Assembly (NCBI GenBank): GCA_948473085.1
Contig: CAOKWH010000003.1
Location: forward strand, 1-64,000
Reading direction: 5' to 3'
Origin: an uncultured Clostridia bacterium
GTDB lineage: Bacteria; Bacillota; Clostridia; Oscillospirales; Ruminococcaceae
Length of the DNA stretch: 64,000 nt
Position numbers and translations under genes: made by a program. Under the pieces are notes generated by a model, which had not been told where the DNA came from, made no database searches, and saw nothing but the letters and a program-made list of their open reading frames with translations. Of this stretch, positions 36,502 to 45,581 are shown piece after piece (position 1 is the first letter of the stretch; every line of letters begins with the position of its first letter).

Positions 36502-37259
36502 TGTCGGGATATGGCGTTTTTTCAAAATACTACGACCTGCTCACCCAAAATATTTCTTACCAGCAGCGAGCCGTGTATTTTGATACACTAATAAAACAAA
36601 ATATGCAGGGGGCCGGGTTGGTTGCAGACCTGGCCTGCGGAACAGGCAGTTTGTCCTTTGAACTGGCCGGCCTGGGCTATGATGTCATTGGGGTGGAGCT
36701 CTCGGAGGATATGCTGTCTGTTGCTATGCAGAAAAAGGGGGAGCACCCGGAGCTTCCCTTTACAAACCCTCTGTTTATCCGTCAGGACCTAACAGAGCTG
36801 GAGCTTTATGACAATGTGGATGTCGCTCTCTGTGTTCTGGACAGCATCAACCATATCACCGACCCGGCAGCGGTTACTGCCCTGTTTGCCAGGGCGGGGG
36901 AATATGTACGCAGCGGCGGGTTGTTTTTGTTTGATGTAAATACCGAGTATAAACACCGGGAGGTGCTGGGTAACCAAACCTTTGTGTACGACCTGGATGA
37001 GGTCTACTGTGTCTGGCAAAACACCCTTTCGGAAGACCTTTTGGTGCAGATAGACCTGGACTTTTTTGTCTATGACGAGGCAAACGACTGTTACTATCGG
37101 GAGGGTGAAAGTTTTTCGGAACGGGCGTACAGCCACTCCTTCTTGAGCGCGCTTTTGGAACAGAATGGTTTTGCTTTATTGCAGGTCTACGCCGACGATA
37201 GCTTCAATCCGGTAGCGGATACCACCCAGCGTGCCATTTATCTTGCAAAGAAGCAATAG
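36501..37259 (+). CDS. Class I SAM-dependent methyltransferase
   Basis: 252 residues. Motif I VADLACGTGSLSFELA binds S-adenosylmethionine; the acidic residue after beta 2 is in VIGVELSEDML; motif VALCVLDSINHI follows. The N-terminal YDLLTQNISYQQ resembles small-molecule methyltransferases of Clostridia. Substrate unknown. One-base overlap with yerC (TAATG) and 12 bases before hslO suggest an operon. Confidence 0.85.
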   Translation: MSGYGVFSKYYDLLTQNISYQQRAVYFDTLIKQNMQGAGLVADLACGTGSLSFELAGLGYDVIGVELSEDMLSVAMQKKGEHPELPFTNPLFIRQDLTELELYDNVDVALCVLDSINHITDPAAVTALFARAGEYVRSGGLFLFDVNTEYKHREVLGNQTFVYDLDEVYCVWQNTLSEDLLVQIDLDFFVYDEANDCYYREGESFSERAYSHSFLSALLEQNGFALLQVYADDSFNPVADTTQRAIYLAKKQ

Positions 37260-37271
37260 AAAGGATAACGA

Positions 37272-38159
37272 ATGAAAAATCTTACACGAGTGATTGCCCG
37301 GGATGGCTCTGTCATGTGCTGCGCGGTCAATTCCACCGCCATTGTGGCGGAGGCCGAACGCATCCATCAGACATCGGCCACCGTTACGGCAGCATTGGGG
37401 CGTTTGCTAACTGCTGGCGCCATTATGGGCAGTATGCTGAAAAATAAAGAGGATTCGGTGACTATCCGGCTTTCCGGCGGCGGCCCTGCCGGCCAGCTGA
37501 TTGTAGTGGCGGATGGTGACGGCATGGTAAAAGGGGATGTGACCAATCCAGTAGTCGAAATCCCTCTGAACGAGCGGGGAAAGCTGGATGTATCCGGCGC
37601 AGTAGGCCGGCAGGGTTCCCTCACTGTTATCCGGGATTTGGGTTTTGCGGAACCAACCATCGGGAATGTGCCCATCGTATCGGGTGAGATTGCCGAGGAT
37701 ATAACCTATTACTATGCTGTCAGCGAGCAGATTCCTACTGTGTGTGGTTTGGGTGTTCTGGTAAATCCGGACCTGACTGTACAAAGCGCGGGCGGATATA
37801 TTGTGCAGCTGCTGCCCGGTGCGGATGACAGCGTTATCGACCGGTTAGAGGAGAACATCAACAAACTGCCGGCTGTTTCTAAAATGTTTGCCGATGGCAT
37901 GACGGCAGAGCAGGTGGCTTTCGCCGCACTGGAGGGGTTTGACCCAGAGGTGCTGGACGATAAGTGCGTAGAATACCGCTGTGACTGTTCCCGGGAGCGG
38001 ATGCGTTCCGCACTGATAAGCCTGGGCCGGGGGGAACTGGAGGAGATGTCCCAAAAGGGGGAGAATGTTGAGGTAAACTGCCATTTCTGCGGTACTACCC
38101 ACATCTTTACCCCGGATGAAATCAAAAGCTTTATAGCCGATGATAATAGCCAGGCATAA
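37272..38159 (+). CDS. hslO: Redox-regulated chaperone Hsp33
   Basis: 295 residues. N-terminal Hsp33 core (IVAEAERIHQTSATVTAALG) and the C-terminal redox switch with CDC (YRCDCSRERM) and CHFC, the four zinc-binding Cys. Under oxidative stress the zinc leaves and the chaperone is activated. GAAAGGA precedes ATG. An imperfect 11-bp hairpin follows the stop (38161-38201) without a T run. Confidence 0.96.
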   Translation: MKNLTRVIARDGSVMCCAVNSTAIVAEAERIHQTSATVTAALGRLLTAGAIMGSMLKNKEDSVTIRLSGGGPAGQLIVVADGDGMVKGDVTNPVVEIPLNERGKLDVSGAVGRQGSLTVIRDLGFAEPTIGNVPIVSGEIAEDITYYYAVSEQIPTVCGLGVLVNPDLTVQSAGGYIVQLLPGADDSVIDRLEENINKLPAVSKMFADGMTAEQVAFAALEGFDPEVLDDKCVEYRCDCSRERMRSALISLGRGELEEMSQKGENVEVNCHFCGTTHIFTPDEIKSFIADDNSQA

Positions 38160-38235
38160 ATTCCCGCTACAGGCCATATAGTGGTTTTGTAGCAGGAAAG
38201 CCGTACTTTCTGTTGCATAAATTGCGGCATATACC

Positions 38236-38264
38236 TTGACTTATTGGTAGAAATGTGGTAATAT
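38236..38264 (+). promoter_or_regulatory. Promoter of the tRNA cluster
   Basis: TTGACT (38236-38241), 17-bp spacer, TAATAT (38259-38264). Confidence 0.7.
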
Positions 38265-38296
38265 AAACAAGCCGGGTAATTATAGCCCGGCAGTGT

Positions 38297-38372
38297 GGGG
38301 GTATAGCTCAGCTGGGAGAGCATCTGCCTTACAAGCAGAGGGTCACAGGTTCGAGCCCTGTTGTCCCCACCA
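38297..38372 (+). tRNA. tRNA-Val (anticodon TAC)
   Basis: 76 bases. Acceptor GGGGGTA pairs with TGTCCCC; anticodon arm TCTGC-CTTACAA-GCAGA; T arm ACAGG-TTCGAGC-CCTGT; CCA encoded. Confidence 0.97.
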
Positions 38373-38375
38373 TAT

Positions 38376-38451
38376 GCGGGTTTAGCTCATCTGGTAGAGC
38401 GCCACCTTGCCAAGGTGGAGGTAGCGAGTTCGAGCCTCGTAACCCGCTCCA
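38376..38451 (+). tRNA. tRNA-Gly (anticodon GCC)
   Basis: 76 bases. Anticodon arm CCACC-TTGCCAA-GGTGG; acceptor GCGGGTT/AACCCGC; T arm with GTTCGAGCC; CCA encoded. Three bases after tRNA-Val. Confidence 0.97.
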
Positions 38452-38456
38452 AATAC

Positions 38457-38530
<74 letters not shown>

Positions 38531-38534
38531 AATT

Positions 38535-38567
38535 AGTATCGTTTCCGGTTGGGGGCGATACTTTTTT
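38535..38567 (+). terminator. Terminator of the tRNA cluster
   Basis: AGTATCG/CGATACT stem (38535-38541/38556-38562) with inner GC pairs, then TTTTT. Confidence 0.88.
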
Positions 38568-38594
38568 CATTTTATCCAAAATGGAGGAATCAAT

Positions 38595-39164
38595 GTGAGT
38601 ATAGCACAAAACTGCCGCTTGGAAAGCGGCGTAATGAGCGTATGGCTGGGCTGTTTTGCCAATCCGGAAGATTTTTATCGTTATGTGCAAACCTGTTATT
38701 GCAGTGATAGGGAGGAGGAGCAGGACCCGGAGTATATCTTTTCCCCGGCGGAGTTCCAGCAGCGGCGGGAGGCACTGTTTCTGCCGGAGAATGCCAACCG
38801 CCCGGAGGAAGGGCAGCTTCGCACTGCATTTGCAGAAAAATACAATCGCTTTGAGTATGATTTTGGCCTGCTGATTGATGAGGATTTTGCGGTGTGTGAC
38901 TACTGCCCGCATCCCACCTGCGACCTGTCCGAGCTGTTGGAGGAATGGCCGGAACTGCTGGACCCGCTCAAGGAGCTGGTAAAGTCGGTCCATTTTCAGC
39001 AGCCGGTGAACTGCCTCTTTGCCATTCCTTCCTGTGCTTATAACGGGGTGGTTCGTCAGGTTTCCCCGGATGGAGGGCAGCTCTGGTTTGTCGGGAATAT
39101 GCAGGAGGGTGTATTCTCCGATACCCTGGCGGAAGACTATCATAAAGCCCAGATGCAGGAATAA
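38595..39164 (+). CDS. Imm22-like (DUF4284) protein
   Basis: 189 residues from GTG after TGGAGG. MSVWLGCFANPEDFYRYV and the later FAEKYNRFEYDFGLLIDED follow the start (SVWLG.F.....F..Y) and core (F...F....YD) of immunity protein 22/DUF4284. Imm22 proteins protect against secreted polymorphic toxins in some species. No toxin gene is adjacent, so an orphan immunity or a housekeeping role is possible. The C-terminal half has a CDYCPHPTC cluster. Family call by pattern only. Confidence 0.6.
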   Translation: MSIAQNCRLESGVMSVWLGCFANPEDFYRYVQTCYCSDREEEQDPEYIFSPAEFQQRREALFLPENANRPEEGQLRTAFAEKYNRFEYDFGLLIDEDFAVCDYCPHPTCDLSELLEEWPELLDPLKELVKSVHFQQPVNCLFAIPSCAYNGVVRQVSPDGGQLWFVGNMQEGVFSDTLAEDYHKAQMQE

Positions 39165-39216
39165 CCTGAAAACGGGGCACTGAATAGATAGAAATCCAAG
39201 AAAGGTGGCTGAATAC

Positions 39217-39888
39217 ATGAAACGAGCCCTTATTTTAGCAATGCTTTTTTCGCTCTGTCTGCCGTTTTCTGCCTGTGCGGCAAATGGCGAGGCAAACCAA
39301 AGCGAGGAGGAACAAATTAGCTCTTCCCAGGTAAGAACAGAACCTGTCTATGTGGCGGACGCGGCCCTGTATCGCGGTACAATCACCGAGATACAGGGGA
39401 ATGTTTACCGCATGGAGATGGCGCCTGGCCGGAACTATGGAGAGGAAGTGCTGCTTGTTACCATGGAGCAGGATACACCGGTTTATGCCATCCCCGAAAC
39501 CGGGCTTCAAACAGGCGATTATATTGAAATTTATTATACAATGCTGCAGGAAACCTACCCAGCTCAAACTACTGCACTGGGGGTCAACTATCTGGCGCCC
39601 AATGCGGAGGATGTGGTGTTTAATGGCGTTGTCCAGTCTATCGAACAGGAGAATGAGGAGGGCTTGGCGATGCTGCTGTTGGAGGATAACGGGCAGGAAG
39701 CACTGTTTCGCACCGGTGGCCAAACCCAGATTTATATGGATAAAGCCGATATTGTTCCTGGCGCCCATCTGAGTATATTCTTTAATGGGGTGATGACACT
39801 GAGCCTGCCGCCGCAATCCACTGCAGATGAGATTGCCCCTTTTACTTATGATAGAACAGAGGCTGATACAATTTCCCTGGCCGAATAA
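39217..39888 (+). CDS. Predicted lipoprotein of unknown function
   Basis: 223 residues. Signal peptide MKRALILAMLFSLCLPFSAC with a lipobox-like FSAC, then an acidic/Ser linker and two beta-rich segments of similar pattern (YRGTITEIQGNVYRME and VFNGVVQSIEQENEEGLAML) that look like OB-type or DUF3221-like domains. Probably anchored outside the membrane. AGAAAGGTGG before 39217 sets the start. No recognised partner. Confidence 0.7.
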   Translation: MKRALILAMLFSLCLPFSACAANGEANQSEEEQISSSQVRTEPVYVADAALYRGTITEIQGNVYRMEMAPGRNYGEEVLLVTMEQDTPVYAIPETGLQTGDYIEIYYTMLQETYPAQTTALGVNYLAPNAEDVVFNGVVQSIEQENEEGLAMLLLEDNGQEALFRTGGQTQIYMDKADIVPGAHLSIFFNGVMTLSLPPQSTADEIAPFTYDRTEADTISLAE

Positions 39889-39891
39889 CAC

Positions 39892-39919
39892 AAAGGCTGC
39901 CATTTTGGCGGCCTTTTTT
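39892..39919 (+). terminator. Terminator of the lipoprotein gene
   Basis: AAGGCTGCC/GGCGGCCTT stem (39893-39915) then TTTT. Confidence 0.88.
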
Positions 39920-39921
39920 AC

Positions 39922-39950
39922 TTGCTGTCTAAAGGCAAGAATGTTATTAT
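39922..39950 (+). promoter_or_regulatory. Promoter of the SDR gene
   Basis: TTGCTG (39922-39927), 17-bp spacer, TATTAT (39945-39950). Confidence 0.6.
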
Positions 39951-40017
39951 AATAGTATTATCAGCCCAAAGCAGGAAGTTTTCCGGTAGCGGGCAGAGTT
40001 AAAGGAGTGTAAGAAGA

Positions 40018-40815
40018 ATGAAAAAGCTGGATGGAAAGGTGGCGCTCATCACCGGGGCTGCTGTTGGACTGGGAGAAGGTATTGCCGAAGTGTATGCCAA
40101 GTATGGGGCTAAACTGTGTATGGTGGATCTTTCGCCGGAGGTTGAAGCCACAGCCGACCGTCTGAGAAAGGACTATGGCGCCGAAATTATCACCTATGTG
40201 GGCAATGTGGCGGATAAAGAGCAGATGAAGGCGGCGGCCGCCCAAACAGTAAAGCAGTTTGGCGCGTTGCACATTGCCTGCTGCAATGCCGGTGTTTGCC
40301 GACTGGCCCCCTTTGAGGAAATGACCGATGAAATGCGGGATTTTCACATTGATGTAAATATCAAGGGCGTTTGGAATAGCTGCCAGGCTGTGGTGCCCTA
40401 TATGCTCCAGCAGGGGGGCGGCAGTATTGTAATTGCTTCCTCCGTCACCGGTGACCTGGTGGCAGATGCCGGTGAAGCGGCCTATGCCATGACAAAGGCT
40501 GCGCTGGTGGGGCTGACCAAGTGCCTGGCTGTGGAATATGCCGATCGCAATATCCGGGTAAACTGTACCCAGCTGGGCTATGCCCGCACCCCGATGGTAG
40601 AGAAGATGGCCCAGGAGTCCAACCCCGCCGATCCGGAAAGCGCCATTCGGGATATTGCTGTAGGTGTGCCCATGAAGCGTTTGGCCAAGCCCACCGAAGT
40701 AGGCGAGCTGTTTGCTTTCTTAGGGAGCGATGAATCCAGTTATCTAACCGGTTCTCAGGTTGTGATTGATGGCGGCAGCACCCTGCCCGAGACCATGAGT
40801 ATGGGCACCAATTAA
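40018..40815 (+). CDS. SDR-family oxidoreductase
   Basis: 265 residues. Classical short-chain dehydrogenase: cofactor motif TGAAVGLGEG, NNAG-like CNAG, catalytic Ser in IASSVTG, Tyr-Lys in AAYAMTK. D in VDLS after beta 2 suggests NAD preference. The C-terminus YLTGSQVVIDGGSTLP is typical. Substrate unknown. Good AAAGGAG site. A terminator separates it from the HxlR regulator. Confidence 0.9.
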   Translation: MKKLDGKVALITGAAVGLGEGIAEVYAKYGAKLCMVDLSPEVEATADRLRKDYGAEIITYVGNVADKEQMKAAAAQTVKQFGALHIACCNAGVCRLAPFEEMTDEMRDFHIDVNIKGVWNSCQAVVPYMLQQGGGSIVIASSVTGDLVADAGEAAYAMTKAALVGLTKCLAVEYADRNIRVNCTQLGYARTPMVEKMAQESNPADPESAIRDIAVGVPMKRLAKPTEVGELFAFLGSDESSYLTGSQVVIDGGSTLPETMSMGTN

Positions 40816-40821
40816 AATAGG

Positions 40822-40862
40822 AAAATCCCTGCTTAAACTTTAAGCAGGGATTTTTATTTTTC
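40822..40862 (+). terminator. Terminator of the SDR gene
   Basis: 13-bp stem AAATCCCTGCTTA/TAAGCAGGGATTT then TTATTTTT. Confidence 0.92.
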
Positions 40863-40877
40863 TCTAAAAGACAAGGA

Positions 40878-40906
40878 TTGCTAATTTTAGTTACTAATGC
40901 TATAAT
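40878..40906 (+). promoter_or_regulatory. Promoter of the HxlR gene with operator-like palindrome in the spacer
   Basis: TTGCTA (40878-40883), 17-bp spacer, TATAAT (40901-40906). The spacer holds the palindrome TTAGT-T-ACTAA (40887-40897), close to the TACT/AGTA half-sites of MarR/DUF24 (HxlR) repressors. A second inverted repeat TATATAC/GTATATA (40932-40952) lies in the leader. Confidence 0.65.
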
Positions 40907-40991
40907 AATTCCATAACTTTATTTTTAATAGTATATACTTTATGGGTATATAGCATACCAAATTGTATGTATAAGAAAAGGGGGAGGAAAA

Positions 40992-41363
40992 ATGAGTGTT
41001 GACAGCGGCATGTGCCCCATTCACACAGTATTTGAGATGATAAGCGGTAAGTGGAAGCACCAGATTCTGCTGGAGCTGACCGGGGAACCCGTGCGCTATA
41101 ACCGCCTGGCAGAAAGTATTGGAGATATCAGCGCCAAGGTGCTGACCCAGCAGCTGCGGGAGCTGGAGGCCGATGGCCTGGTTAGCCGGACAGTCTATCC
41201 CGAGGTGCCGCCCCGGGTGGAATATGCCCTGACCGAGATGGGCCGGAGCATCTTCACTGTGTTTGCGGAGATGCGCCGCTGGGGTTTGGCGGAAGATACC
41301 ATACATTCCCCAACCTGCCACACCTGCGGTAAGTGTGTACGGGTAAGAAAATACACAGCATAA
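40992..41363 (+). CDS. HxlR/DUF24-family winged-helix regulator
   Basis: 123 residues. Early Cys (GMCPIHTVFEMISGKWK), winged helix YNRLAESIGDISAKVLTQQLRELEADGLVSR, and a C-terminal CHTCGKC cluster not usual for the family. Members sense electrophiles or disulphide stress through the N-terminal Cys. Palindromes in its promoter suggest autoregulation, and the upstream SDR gene is a possible further target. GGGGGAGG precedes ATG. Confidence 0.9.
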   Translation: MSVDSGMCPIHTVFEMISGKWKHQILLELTGEPVRYNRLAESIGDISAKVLTQQLRELEADGLVSRTVYPEVPPRVEYALTEMGRSIFTVFAEMRRWGLAEDTIHSPTCHTCGKCVRVRKYTA

Positions 41364-41403
41364 AAAGGTTCCTCCTTCAATATTACGAAGGAGGAACCTT
41401 TTT
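41362..41403. terminator. Bidirectional terminator between HxlR and ireB
   Basis: 17-bp stem AAAAAGGTTCCTCCTTC/GAAGGAGGAACCTTTTT (41362-41378/41387-41403), A and T rich at both ends, serving both convergent genes. Confidence 0.92.
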
Positions 41404-41409
41404 TGTCTA

Positions 41410-41658
41410 TTACTGTCCCAAATAGGATCGTACAAGGGTCTGGAGCAACTCGTCCCGGTCGATTTTACGAATCAGGCTGCGTGCATTGTTATAGGTGGTA
41501 ATATAGGTGGGGTCCTCGGAGAGGATATATCCAACAATCTGATTGATGGGGTTATACCCCTTTTCACTCAGTGCCTCGTATACCTCGGTGAGCACCTGTC
41601 TGATCTGGTATTCCTTTTCATCTTTGATGGAAAAGGCTCTGGTCGGTTCCTGTATCAT
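41410..41658 (-). CDS. ireB: IreB family regulatory phosphoprotein
   Basis: 82 residues. [17 protein letters not shown] and [20 protein letters not shown] are the IreB/UPF0297 signatures. In Enterococcus IreB is phosphorylated on N-terminal Thr residues by the PASTA kinase IreK and limits cephalosporin resistance; the matching Thr is T6 here. The start at 41658 is set by GAGG 8 bases upstream; GTG 41667 and ATG 41664 overlap that site. Confidence 0.92.
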   Translation of the reverse strand: MIQEPTRAFSIKDEKEYQIRQVLTEVYEALSEKGYNPINQIVGYILSEDPTYITTYNNARSLIRKIDRDELLQTLVRSYLGQ

Positions 41659-41743
41659 TATCATCACCTCATCTCAAGCATACACCAATCCCTGTAAAAT
41701 AGCAACTAAAACGACATATTTTTTACGATGTGTTTGCAGCTTG

Positions 41744-44131
41744 TTAATTTCTTAATTCGGCGCCAAGGCTGTTCAGGGCATTCAGCGCCTTTTTCATTGC
41801 CTGTTCACACTGCTCATCTGTGATAGTCTTATCTGGCTGGCGCAGCACCAGGTTAAAGGCCACACTCTTTTTGCCAGCCGGAATCTGGCTGCCCTTGTAC
41901 ACATCAAACAGCATAATTTTTTCCAGTACCTTACCCACAGCATTCTTTACTGCACGCTCCAACTCCTGCACTGGCAGGTCATCATCACACAGTACGGCAA
42001 TATCCCGCTGAGCAGCAGGGAAACGGGGCAGGGGGGTGTACTCCTTGTCGGCACAGTAGTGGGCAAACAGGGTGCCAACATCCAGGTCGGCCACATAACA
42101 GCGGATGTTGCCCAGCTCGTAGTTTTCTGCTACATTGGGGTGTACTTCTCCCAATATGCCAACAACATCCCCTTCTATTATCAGCTCAGCACAGCGGCCA
42201 GGGTGGTAGATGGGGTTATCCTTCACTTGCCGCAGGTCATAATCGGCAATGCCGATGTTCTCCAGGATGGTTTCGATTATCCCTTTCAGGGTAAAGAAAT
42301 CCTGGCCGCCATATATGCCTAAAATCAGCTTATTTCGCTCCAAAGGCAGTGCTTCTCCCTCGACGGGCAGGTATTCGGTGGCCATTTCATAGAGGCGTAC
42401 ATCCATATTGCGATAATTGTAGTTTCTGGCCAGTACTTCCATCATTGAAGGCACGGCAGTGGTACGCATCACGCTGGTATCCACACCCAAGGGGTTGAGA
42501 ATCTCTACCGACTGGCGCAGCGCCGAATCGGCCGGCAGGTGAATCTTGTCATAGTACTTGGGGCTGATGAAGGAGAAGGTTGTTATCTCGTCCAGGCCCA
42601 GGGAGAGCAGCAGCTGCCCCAACCGGCGCTCGAACTTCTGCCGCAGAGTAAGCTGGGCAGCGGCTGCCCCACGGATGATGGTGGAGGGGATGTTGTTATA
42701 GCCATAGAAGCGCGCAACTTCTTCAGCAATATCGGCCTTGCCTTCCACATCGGCCCGGTAGGAAGGGACAGTGATAATGTCTCCCTCCAAACCAAAGCCC
42801 AGCTGGGCCAGCTTTTCCCGCATAAAGCGTTCGGGGATGTTTTCGGTACCCAGGAAAGTGTTGATATACTGGGGATCCAGCTTAATCTGCCGCTGATCCT
42901 TGGGGGAATGATCCACATCAATGATGCCGTCCACCACATCGCCGGCGTCCAGCAGTTCCACCAGCTCACAGGCGCGGAGAATAGCGGGCAGGCAGGTGGC
43001 AGGGTCCAGGCCCTTTTCATATTTGCCGGAGCTTTCGGTGCGCATTCCCAGCTTTCTGGCTGTGCTGCGGATGGAAGGGCCGTTAAAGTTGGCCGATTCA
43101 AAGAACACAGTTGTTGTATCCTCCTGGATGCCGCTGTACCGGCTGCCCATAATACCCGCTACCTGGGAAATGGTTTCGGGGGTGGTAATGAGCAGCATGT
43201 CCGGAGTGAGCTGGCGCTCTACACCGTCTAAGGTAGTAACATGCTCGCCCTCGTGGGCGTTGCGCACAATAATTTCGCCGTCCTTGATATACCGCAGGTC
43301 GGCGGCGTGCATAGGCTGGCCATATTCCAGCATGACATAGTTGGTAATATCTACAATATTGTTAATAGGGCGCACGCCGCTAGCCCGCAGCCGTTCCCGC
43401 ATCCAGCGGGGGGAGGGGGCAATGCGCACATTCTTAACCACCTTGGCCATATACCGGGGGCAGAGCTGGGGGTTTTCCACCTGTACTTTCAAGAAGTTGG
43501 CGATGTCGTCCCCTGCGCCTTTTACTACCGGCGCCTTTGCTTTCAGCGGCACATTATAGGTAACAGCGGCCTCCCGGGCAAGGCCCAGTACAGAGAGGCA
43601 GTCCGGGCGGTTGGGGGTAATTTCAAACTCCACTGTAATATCATTTAGTCCGATGGCAGTACAGATATCGGTGCCCAGGGGGTGGTTGGCATCCTCGCCC
43701 TGGAGCAGGAAAATCCCCTCGGCATCGGCATAGGGGAAGTCGTGGGTAGTCAGGCCCAATTCCTCCAGGGAGCAGAGCATGCCATTGCTCTCCATGCCCC
43801 GGAGCTTGCCCTTACGGATGTTGACACCGCCGGGCAGAGTAGAGCCATGCTTGGCCACTGGCACAATATCGCCGGCCTTGACATTGTTGGCCCCGGTGCA
43901 GATTTGGATAGGCTCACCTTCACCCACATCCACCATGCACACAACCAGATGGTCGGCGTTGGGATGCTGCTCCACCGAGAGCAGTTTGCCCACCACTACA
44001 TTTTTAATTTCGGCAGCTTCATCCGTATATCCCTCCACCTTGGAGCCACTCATGGTCATATCGTCGGAGAACTGCTTGGGTGTTACATCAATGTCCACAT
44101 AGTCGGACAGCCATTTCATCGAAAGATTCAT
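41744..44131 (-). CDS. pheT: Phenylalanine--tRNA ligase beta subunit
   Basis: 795 residues. N-terminal MNLSMKWLSDYVD, the EMAP-type tRNA-binding domain (about 40-150), B3/B4 editing domain, B5 domain, and C-terminal anticodon-binding FDX-ACB domain (PRFPAAQRDIAVL). Pairs with PheS in an alpha2-beta2 enzyme. Starts 15 bases after pheS. AGGAG is 12 bases upstream of ATG 44131; GTG 44140 is an alternative. Confidence 0.97.
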   Translation of the reverse strand: MNLSMKWLSDYVDIDVTPKQFSDDMTMSGSKVEGYTDEAAEIKNVVVGKLLSVEQHPNADHLVVCMVDVGEGEPIQICTGANNVKAGDIVPVAKHGSTLPGGVNIRKGKLRGMESNGMLCSLEELGLTTHDFPYADAEGIFLLQGEDANHPLGTDICTAIGLNDITVEFEITPNRPDCLSVLGLAREAAVTYNVPLKAKAPVVKGAGDDIANFLKVQVENPQLCPRYMAKVVKNVRIAPSPRWMRERLRASGVRPINNIVDITNYVMLEYGQPMHAADLRYIKDGEIIVRNAHEGEHVTTLDGVERQLTPDMLLITTPETISQVAGIMGSRYSGIQEDTTTVFFESANFNGPSIRSTARKLGMRTESSGKYEKGLDPATCLPAILRACELVELLDAGDVVDGIIDVDHSPKDQRQIKLDPQYINTFLGTENIPERFMREKLAQLGFGLEGDIITVPSYRADVEGKADIAEEVARFYGYNNIPSTIIRGAAAAQLTLRQKFERRLGQLLLSLGLDEITTFSFISPKYYDKIHLPADSALRQSVEILNPLGVDTSVMRTTAVPSMMEVLARNYNYRNMDVRLYEMATEYLPVEGEALPLERNKLILGIYGGQDFFTLKGIIETILENIGIADYDLRQVKDNPIYHPGRCAELIIEGDVVGILGEVHPNVAENYELGNIRCYVADLDVGTLFAHYCADKEYTPLPRFPAAQRDIAVLCDDDLPVQELERAVKNAVGKVLEKIMLFDVYKGSQIPAGKKSVAFNLVLRQPDKTITDEQCEQAMKKALNALNSLGAELRN

Positions 44132-44146
44132 ATTCCACACACACTC

Positions 44147-45166
44147 CTAAAACTGTTCCAAAAACCGGATGTCGTTATCATACAGCAGACGCAGGTCGTC
44201 GATATTATATCTTCGCATAACAATGCGTTCCAGGCCCATGCCAAAGGCAAACCCGCTATATATTTCCGGGTCGATGCCGCAGTTCTGTAGCACCTTGGGG
44301 TGTACCATGCCGCAGCCCAAAATTTCAATCCAGCCCTCGCCCTTGCACAGGCGGCAGCCCTCGCCGTGGCAGTGGAAGCACATAACATCCAGCTCGGCCG
44401 AAGGCTCGGTAAAGGGGAAGTGATGGGGGCGAAAGCGCACCTGGGAATCCTCGCCATACAGGCGCTTTACAAACACCTCCAGCGTTCCCTTCAGGTCGGC
44501 CATGGTAACGCCCTTGTCCACTACCAGGCCCTCAATTTGATGGAACATGGGGGAGTGGGTGGCATCCACCTCATCCGAGCGATATACCCGGCCGGGAGCA
44601 ATAATGCGGATAGGGGGCTTCTGCTGCTCCATTGTGCGCACCTGCACCGGAGAGGTCTGGGTGCGCAGCAACACAGTATCGTTGATATAAAAGGTGTCCT
44701 GCACATCCCGGGCCGGGTGGTCCTTGGGCAGGTTCAGCGCCTCAAAGTTGTAGTAATCCAGCTCTACCTCGGGGCCATGCACCACATCAAACCCCATGCC
44801 CAGAAAAATCTCCTTGATTTCGTCCAAGACGATATTCAGCGGGTGCTGGTGCCCAATCAGGCTTTTCTGCCCGGGAAGGGTTACATCCAATTTCTCCTCC
44901 TCCAGGCGTCTGGCCAGCAGCTTTTCCCTCAGCTGGGCGCCGGTGAAGGCAATGGAATCCTCAATATGGGCGCGAATCTCGTTGGCCAGCTGGCCGATAA
45001 CCGGGCGCTCCTCTGCCGAAAGGGACCCCATCTGCTTTAGGATAGCGGTTAGCTCTCCCTTTTTGCCCAGATACTTTACCCGGATTTCGTCCAAGGCCTT
45101 GGCCTCTGCAACCTGGGAAAGCTCTGCTTTGGCTGTGGCCAGAATGTTGTTCAGTGCTTCTTTCAC
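44147..45166 (-). CDS. pheS: Phenylalanine--tRNA ligase alpha subunit
   Basis: 339 residues from GTG 45166 after GAGGTG, the normal length. N-terminal coiled coil, then class II catalytic core with HPLN (motif region), [17 protein letters not shown] and the C-terminal GMGLERI (motif 3). An insertion with [17 protein letters not shown] gives a CxxC pair of the type seen in many bacterial PheS. The gene begins the pheST operon under T-box control. Confidence 0.97.
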   Translation of the reverse strand: MKEALNNILATAKAELSQVAEAKALDEIRVKYLGKKGELTAILKQMGSLSAEERPVIGQLANEIRAHIEDSIAFTGAQLREKLLARRLEEEKLDVTLPGQKSLIGHQHPLNIVLDEIKEIFLGMGFDVVHGPEVELDYYNFEALNLPKDHPARDVQDTFYINDTVLLRTQTSPVQVRTMEQQKPPIRIIAPGRVYRSDEVDATHSPMFHQIEGLVVDKGVTMADLKGTLEVFVKRLYGEDSQVRFRPHHFPFTEPSAELDVMCFHCHGEGCRLCKGEGWIEILGCGMVHPKVLQNCGIDPEIYSGFAFGMGLERIVMRRYNIDDLRLLYDNDIRFLEQF

Positions 45167-45223
45167 AAAATTCACCTCTTCAAGTAATATTACAAACAAG
45201 CCGCGTTTTTTGGGACAGAAAAA

Positions 45224-45511
45224 TAAAAAAATCCCCCGCCCCAAACAGGGACGAAGGAAGAAAAAACGCAAACTCCGTGGTACCACCCAAATTCCCGCAG
45301 TTAGCGGGCACTCATCAAGGGACAAACATCCCCCTTGGCCAATAACGGCGCCGCCCGTAGCCGCCTACTTTTCTGGTTCAACGGTCCGCTCCTGAGTGAA
45401 CTTCACCAAAACGCCCATCCGCACTGCTTGCAGCCTGTGGCAATGCTCTCTGAAAGGAAGGCGTGCTTTGGATACTCTCTCAATCCATGCGTTTCAGTTT
45501 ATTAAACTTTG
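45224..45511 (-). promoter_or_regulatory. T-box leader of pheST
   Basis: On the minus strand the T-box core GGGTGGTACCACGGAG (45288-45273) is followed by a terminator stem with GTCCC/GGGGC and a T run (45262-45224). The leader should sense uncharged tRNA-Phe. A TTC triplet at 45400-45398 within GTGAAG-TTC-ACTC is a candidate specifier codon; that placement is an inference. Confidence 0.9.
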
Positions 45512-45517
45512 ACTAAA

Positions 45518-45546
45518 ATAATAGCACATTATTTTTTAAATTGCAA
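45518..45546 (-). promoter_or_regulatory. Promoter of the pheST T-box transcript
   Basis: Minus strand TTGCAA (45546-45541), 17-bp spacer, TATTAT (45523-45518). Confidence 0.75.
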
Positions 45547-45581
45547 GCCCCAAACGCGAAAATAAAGCCATTATTTTGGGA

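Noticed and set aside
38161..38201. Terminator after hslO
   Set aside because: An 11-bp hairpin with one mismatch exists but no T run follows on either strand, so it is only mentioned in the hslO entry.
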